Shown in pieces: positions 7,302 to 9,400 of a stretch of DNA of 9,400 bases (position 1 is its first letter; each line of letters opens with the position of its first letter). The stretch lies in assembly GCA_964622235.1 (NCBI GenBank), contig CAZUNB010000040.1:1-9400 (forward strand), given 5' to 3'. The notes beneath the pieces are model-generated. The model made no database searches and had not been told where the DNA came from. It was given only the letters and a program-made list of their open reading frames with translations. Position numbers and translations under genes: made by a program. Source of the stretch: CAZUNB01 sp964622235. GTDB lineage: Bacteria > Patescibacteriota > Saccharimonadia > Saccharimonadales > JAGPDM01.

Positions 7302-8483
7302 TTATGGAAGTAGTTTTTCAGGATTGGATGCGGTTGGTTCAGCCGAAATTTTTTGCACTTTATTTAATTTGCCTTCAATAAATCGGCTTTTAGACGAAGC
7401 ACTTTCTAATTTATTGCTAGCTTCTTGCAGTTTCTTCTGTGTGGCAGAAAGTAGATCACCAAATATACCAAAATGTTTTTGCACTTCGCTAAGAGTAGTC
7501 CAAACTTCGCTAGTTCGTTTTTGTATAGCGAGACTACGAAAGCCCATCTGAAAAGCATTTAGGAGCGCGGAAATTGTAGTAGGCCCAGCAATAACCACAC
7601 GATATTTTTTCTGTAGCGTAGCAATGAAGTCAGCTTGGCGAGCAACTTCAGCATATAAGCCTTCAACTGGTAAATACATGATGGCGAAGTCAGTAGTATT
7701 AGGCGGATCGATATATTTGCTTTGAATTTTTTTCGCCTCAACCTCAAGTTGGTTAAGTAAAGCCTTTACACTACTCTTTACTAATTCAGGGTCGGCTGTA
7801 CTGCTTGCTTCGACAAGCTGTTCATACCGATCGAGCGGGAGTTTAGCATCAATCGGTAAGAATAATTTTTTGTCGTCGTCATCTTTGCTCGGAATCAAAA
7901 TCGCAAACTCAACTCTGTCATTACTGCCCTGTTTCGTGGGAATATTTTCCTCATATTGTTCTTGGGTCAAAATCTGTTCAAGCAAATTAGACAGCTGCAC
8001 TTCGCCCCAAGTTCCGCGCGTTTTAACATTACTTAAAACTTTCTTCAGGTCACCGACCCCACTAGCAAGACTCTGCATTTCTCCCAACCCTTTTTGTACA
8101 CGTTCGAGGTTGTCGCTAACTGACTTAAAGCTGGTTTGTAGACGTTTCTCCAGAGTCGTTTGTAGTTTTTCGTCAACCGTTTGACGCATTTTCTCTAGTT
8201 GTTCAGTATTATCCTTTTGTATTTGGTGCAGTTTTGTCTCAACCGAATTATTCAATCTCTCAAATTGAATTGAAACATTTTTATTGAAACGATCAAGATT
8301 TTGAGTTACTTCATTTCTCGATGATGTATTGGATTCGTTACTTTCACGCCGACTACGCTCAAATTCATCACTAATAAACTTTTGGATCTCACTGTTATCT
8401 CGACTTGGTTTATTGATTTTACTAAAAATAAAAATCAGAACAATAAAATTTAAAATTGTCAGCGTAAGCACTATATATTCCAC
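7302..8483 (-). CDS. rmuC: RmuC-family DNA recombination protein
   Basis: RmuC proteins limit DNA inversions and rearrangements and are predicted nucleases of the PD-(D/E)XK class. This 393-residue protein starts with one membrane helix (residues 3-20), then a long charged coiled coil (about 30-150), then the RmuC domain: TRGTWGEVQLSNLLEQIL (155-172), FLPIDAKLPLDRYEQL (208-223) with D212 and K214 as likely catalytic residues, DFAIMYLPVEGLYAEV (265-280) and VVIAGPTTISALLNAFQMG (296-314). The C-terminus is a helical tail. This is the typical architecture, anchored to the membrane with the nuclease in the cytosol. The start is a GTG two bases after the MarC-family stop, with GGAGGG eight bases upstream (8492-8497) inside the end of that gene, so the two are probably translationally coupled. 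Confidence 0.93.
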   Translation of the reverse strand: MEYIVLTLTILNFIVLIFIFSKINKPSRDNSEIQKFISDEFERSRRESNESNTSSRNEVTQNLDRFNKNVSIQFERLNNSVETKLHQIQKDNTEQLEKMRQTVDEKLQTTLEKRLQTSFKSVSDNLERVQKGLGEMQSLASGVGDLKKVLSNVKTRGTWGEVQLSNLLEQILTQEQYEENIPTKQGSNDRVEFAILIPSKDDDDKKLFLPIDAKLPLDRYEQLVEASSTADPELVKSSVKALLNQLEVEAKKIQSKYIDPPNTTDFAIMYLPVEGLYAEVARQADFIATLQKKYRVVIAGPTTISALLNAFQMGFRSLAIQKRTSEVWTTLSEVQKHFGIFGDLLSATQKKLQEASNKLESASSKSRFIEGKLNKVQKISAEPTASNPEKLLP

Positions 8484-8485
8484 GT

Positions 8486-9094
8486 TTAAGACCCTCCGAC
8501 ATTAAACAGTTGTTGAATGGCCGAAACAATCAAATCGAACCCAATAGCACCAATAAAAAATCCGTTTATACGAAGTAAAATCTGCAAATTTGTATCCATA
8601 GCAGCCTTAAATACAGACGTTGCATGCTCTCGGATTGCCGCAAGCATGGTTACTACAGCAAAGACTAGTGCCATAACTGCACCTATCATCAGCACCGCCG
8701 TCAATGAGCCGAAACGGTTGCCCATTAAAATCGCTAAGGCAATCGTTGCGGAGCCAACCATGTACGGAAGTGCGACCTGACTAGCTATCGAATCAATTTT
8801 GCCTTTGGTATCGATCATAGCCTGATCACCCTGCAGGATAAACTTCAATGCAAAAGCCACCAACAACACACCACCAAAAAGTCGGAAACTGCTGAATCTA
8901 ATCTGAAAGATATCTGTGAAAATAAAAGCACCAAAAACAGCAAATGTCGCAAAAACCACGAATGAAATTAAGCTTGCCTTACGTAAAACTCGCAAAAAAG
9001 TATCGAATCCTAACTCTCTTTTTAGCGGGATTACATACACGAACAACGCAATCGGATTCATCAAAACCAGAAAATACAAAATATACTGAAGCAT
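8486..9094 (-). CDS. MarC-family integral membrane protein
   Basis: This 202-residue, strongly hydrophobic protein is consistent with six membrane helices, like other MarC/UPF0056 proteins of about 200-220 residues. Family features are the N-terminal LMNPIALFVYVIPL helix, the charged loop with KASLIS, FRLFGGVLLVAFALKFIL in helix 3, and LPYMVGSATIALAI, corresponding to the family's conserved Pro-Gly-containing fourth helix. The molecular function of the family is not established; the old link of MarC to multiple antibiotic resistance in E. coli was not upheld. The ATG lacks an obvious ribosome binding site. It lies 42 bases after the upstream membrane-protein gene and two bases before rmuC, so the three may form an operon. 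Confidence 0.8.
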   Translation of the reverse strand: MLQYILYFLVLMNPIALFVYVIPLKRELGFDTFLRVLRKASLISFVVFATFAVFGAFIFTDIFQIRFSSFRLFGGVLLVAFALKFILQGDQAMIDTKGKIDSIASQVALPYMVGSATIALAILMGNRFGSLTAVLMIGAVMALVFAVVTMLAAIREHATSVFKAAMDTNLQILLRINGFFIGAIGFDLIVSAIQQLFNVGGS

Positions 9095-9136
9095 ACAACC
9101 ATGCTATCACGCTTACGGTTCTCGAGCGATGTTTTA

Positions 9137-9400
9137 TTAGAGATTTACTAGTGTCGAGAAAAGCTGGAAAATCGACCACAAGCCAACGGCCACACCGAGA
9201 AATCTTCGCCAAAGACTATCGCCCTTAAACAACTCCAAGTACGACCAATACACTAATGCCACCGAAACTAGAATGGAAAAGTACTGACTCCACGGCTTTT
9301 CAATCAATTTGCTTATTATCATAAATCCTAATGCAACAAAAAGCGGCGGATTAGGAAATTGTCCAATGACAATTTTCCCATCTTTACCTCGAAATATCTT
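9137..9400 (-). CDS. Small conserved membrane protein, 5' end beyond the window
   Basis: The frame is open from the stop at 9137-9139 to the right edge, giving at least 87 residues. An ATG at 9320-9322 is therefore probably internal, because the codons before it read sensibly (FRGKDGKIVIGQFPNPPLF). The protein has a short polar start, a membrane helix around LFVALGFMIISKLI, a second at YFSILVSVALVYWSYLELF, an amphipathic GDSLWRRFLG stretch, and a third helix at the end. The pattern of PNPPL, then LELFxGxxxxRRxLG resembles a small uncharacterised membrane family I associate with Saccharibacteria and some Actinobacteria. That assignment is from memory and weak. No function is known to me. Confidence 0.65.
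   Translation of the reverse strand, partial: KIFRGKDGKIVIGQFPNPPLFVALGFMIISKLIEKPWSQYFSILVSVALVYWSYLELFKGDSLWRRFLGVAVGLWSIFQLFSTLVNL

Overview
The window looks like part of an AT-rich genome from the Candidate Phyla Radiation, most likely Candidatus Saccharibacteria (TM7). This is inferred from the gene set and the feel of the proteins: a KUP potassium transporter, an RND permease with no adaptor or outer-membrane partner nearby, RmuC, a short MarC-family protein, and a small membrane protein of a type I associate with that lineage. No rRNA or other marker gene is present to prove it. Two runs of exactly ten N (3599-3608 and 5774-5783) look like scaffold joins of arbitrary length, which suggests a metagenome or single-cell assembly.

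Nearly everything is on the minus strand, so transcription runs from 9400 towards 130. Upstream block: a membrane-protein gene cut by the window edge (9137-9400), a MarC-family membrane protein (8486-9094) and rmuC (7302-8483), closely spaced. Then comes a 441-base AT-rich stretch without a gene (6861-7301). Downstream block: kup (4896-6860), an RND-superfamily permease (2050-4810, broken by the first gap), threonine synthase thrC (740-2026) and a shikimate-kinase-like P-loop protein (130-738). The spacings in this block are 85, 23 and 1 bases. At the left edge the end of an unrecognised plus-strand gene (1-121) converges on the block.

Three points stand out. First, the contig end beside the gap in the RND gene carries about 51 bases of GC-richer DNA encoding a textbook DEAD-box helicase motif (RALVLTPTRELAAQVEE). 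This looks like a chimeric contig end. Dropping it and the Ns rejoins the two RND halves with no residue missing, giving a protein of about 900 residues. Second, thrC is coupled to a shikimate-kinase-like P-loop protein whose shikimate-binding residues appear to be lost. The same two domains are fused in animal threonine synthase-like 1, so the pair may be a functional unit, possibly a kinase supplying the thrC substrate. Third, the gap in kup is flanked by a perfect 12-bp inverted repeat and by an apparent extra stretch of protein, so that region should not be trusted as it stands.

I found no CRISPR array, tRNA, rRNA, insertion sequence or phage gene. Apart from the thrC/kinase pair I see no candidate for a new multi-gene system here.
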